Positions 62,981 through 64,000 of a stretch of 64,000 nt of DNA are shown here, in pieces (position 1 is the first letter of the stretch; each line of letters opens with the position of its first letter). Origin of the DNA: Zygnema cylindricum. Lineage: Eukaryota; Streptophyta; Zygnematophyceae; Zygnematales; Zygnemataceae. The notes below the pieces were generated by a model. The model did no database searches. It was given only the letters and a program-made list of their open reading frames with translations, and had not been told where the DNA came from. Where the stretch lies: NCBI GenBank assembly GCA_037447655.1, contig JBBHKE010003430.1:1-64000 (forward strand), in the 5' to 3' direction. The position numbers and the translations under genes were made by a program.

Positions 62981-64000
62981 CGGGTCTAATGGCCGATTTT
63001 ATGGCGTCTCCAATGGCGGCTTTTTTGTGAAGGAGTGGAGGACAGATGAAATTTCGCGCGTGTAAATGAACCACCGTCTTTTAAAAAAAAAAAAAAACGT
63101 ACAAATTTTCTGTAGTGTTTGATGTACGAAATTTACGAAATTTACGAAACAAGTGAATACTACGTAGTTTTCGGGAAAAAGTCCAAATCCGTACGAATTG
63201 GACATCTATGGTGGCGACTTTTGTTTTTGTACAACGGTGCACGTGTATATAAAGTACGTAAAATTTTCAGTACAAGCCAGAATCTGATCGGTAAGGTACG
63301 CCCGTGATTATTTTCAGTTCGACAGATTGGCATTTACGTTATGTCAGAAAAGATACGCACAGCCTGGAATTTCGTGTGCCACTAAATTCCTTCGTGTCTT
63401 CAAGATTGCCCTGATTTTTCAAAATATCTTTCACAGAATAGATTCGCCATTCTGGAGCCCATATCTTCGTACAGATAAACTTTTGTGCCAAGACTTGCAG
63501 TACACGTGATCGTATTTTTAAAATCGTCGAAAATCATTGCATAGATCGCATCCACTGTTCATCACTGATGGTTCAGCAGAATCTCTGGATCCAGTCCATG
63601 TTTTTTGATCGAACGGTTCATCGAGAAGTACGTGTATGCAATATCTCTTCGAAATCCAATCAAAATCTCTCTGCGTCTCGCTTTGTCAGCACCGACAATT
63701 CGAAGGTCTTTATTTCCGTACATAATTTGCGTCTTTCTCTGATGCCTCAAGTTTACGTAGGACCACGAACGAGTAGAAATCTGGAATTTTTGTCTCACAT
63801 TTGATTAGATAGAAACATTCACATCGTCCAGATCCAAACCGACAAGGAGAAAGTAAGGAGGATTGCGGGAGGCAGAGAAACAGACAAGTAAGTTGCTGTT
63901 TACGAGTGTGTTATTATTTCAGTAAACTACAATCGAGCAGAAAAACAGCTTCAAGTAAAGCTCTTTATTTCTGCCATCTGTCACGTTTTTTTGTCTTTAT
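62981..64000. other. Right end without recognisable genes
   Basis: A poly-A run (63080-63094) and short acgaaattt repeats (63126-63146) are the only structured parts. Open frames of 60-78 codons here have no domain signature. Confidence 0.5.

Noticed and set aside
63300-63804. Possible host gene at the right end
   Set aside because: Overlapping open frames on both strands with no recognisable domain, start context or splice pattern that I can defend.

Overview
This window is repeat-dense plant DNA. It has no rRNA, functional tRNA, CRISPR array or convincing single-copy host gene. The plant origin is read from Ty1/copia and Ty3 elements of plant type, a BED/DUF659 (hAT-type) transposase remnant and a primer-binding site that fits the plant initiator tRNA-Met. 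Long-lived nested insertions suggest a large plant genome; the species cannot be fixed from sequence alone.

Layout, left to right. (1) 1-2073 (+): decayed copia element E, cut off by (2) 2074-8226 (+): copia element D with two 996-bp LTRs. (3) 9390-21699 (+): old, heavily mutated Ty3/gypsy element Y. It is split by (4) T, 12344-16862 (-), a gag-only non-autonomous copia-type element with a perfect target-site duplication (aaagt) and unequal LTRs. (5) 21700-25384: mostly unannotatable DNA with a decayed LTR and a (CT)23 microsatellite. (6) 25385-59121 (-): fragments of one Ty3-like element G, scattered by later insertions. Reading leftward along the minus strand, G has a 5' LTR piece, a long gag, a protease, a cytosine-5 DNA methyltransferase domain and, beyond the insertions, an integrase and a 3' LTR region. 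Inside G sit copia element A1 (28424-41830), which holds a solo LTR of family T (29171-30432, TSD atagt) and a full-length relative A2 (32166-38615, TSD attgt/cttgt). G's 5' LTR holds B (48417-58964, TSD ctacc), a deleted non-autonomous copia family, and B's own 3' LTR holds C (49425-55629). (7) 59122-61718: a plus-strand B-type internal fragment joined to a minus-oriented B-type LTR. (8) 61735-62980 (-): BED-DUF659 transposase pseudogene. The last kilobase shows no gene.

How the parts work together. Every copia-type element here (A1, A2, B, C, T, E, and D in decayed form) has a primer-binding site lying directly against the LTR. It matches the anticodon arm, not the 3' end, of initiator tRNA-Met. 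The gag start codon lies inside the LTR, and gag is translated straight through the primer-binding site. A, B and C supply related gag and pol; B and T carry gag but no usable pol and must have moved in trans. A1 and A2 share the same nonsense codons. The most unusual content is the methyltransferase in G: motifs I, IV, VI, VIII and IX are in conventional order between protease and the lost reverse transcriptase. This suggests a retroelement that once carried its own DNA methylation enzyme. All of these coding regions now look inactive to some degree.
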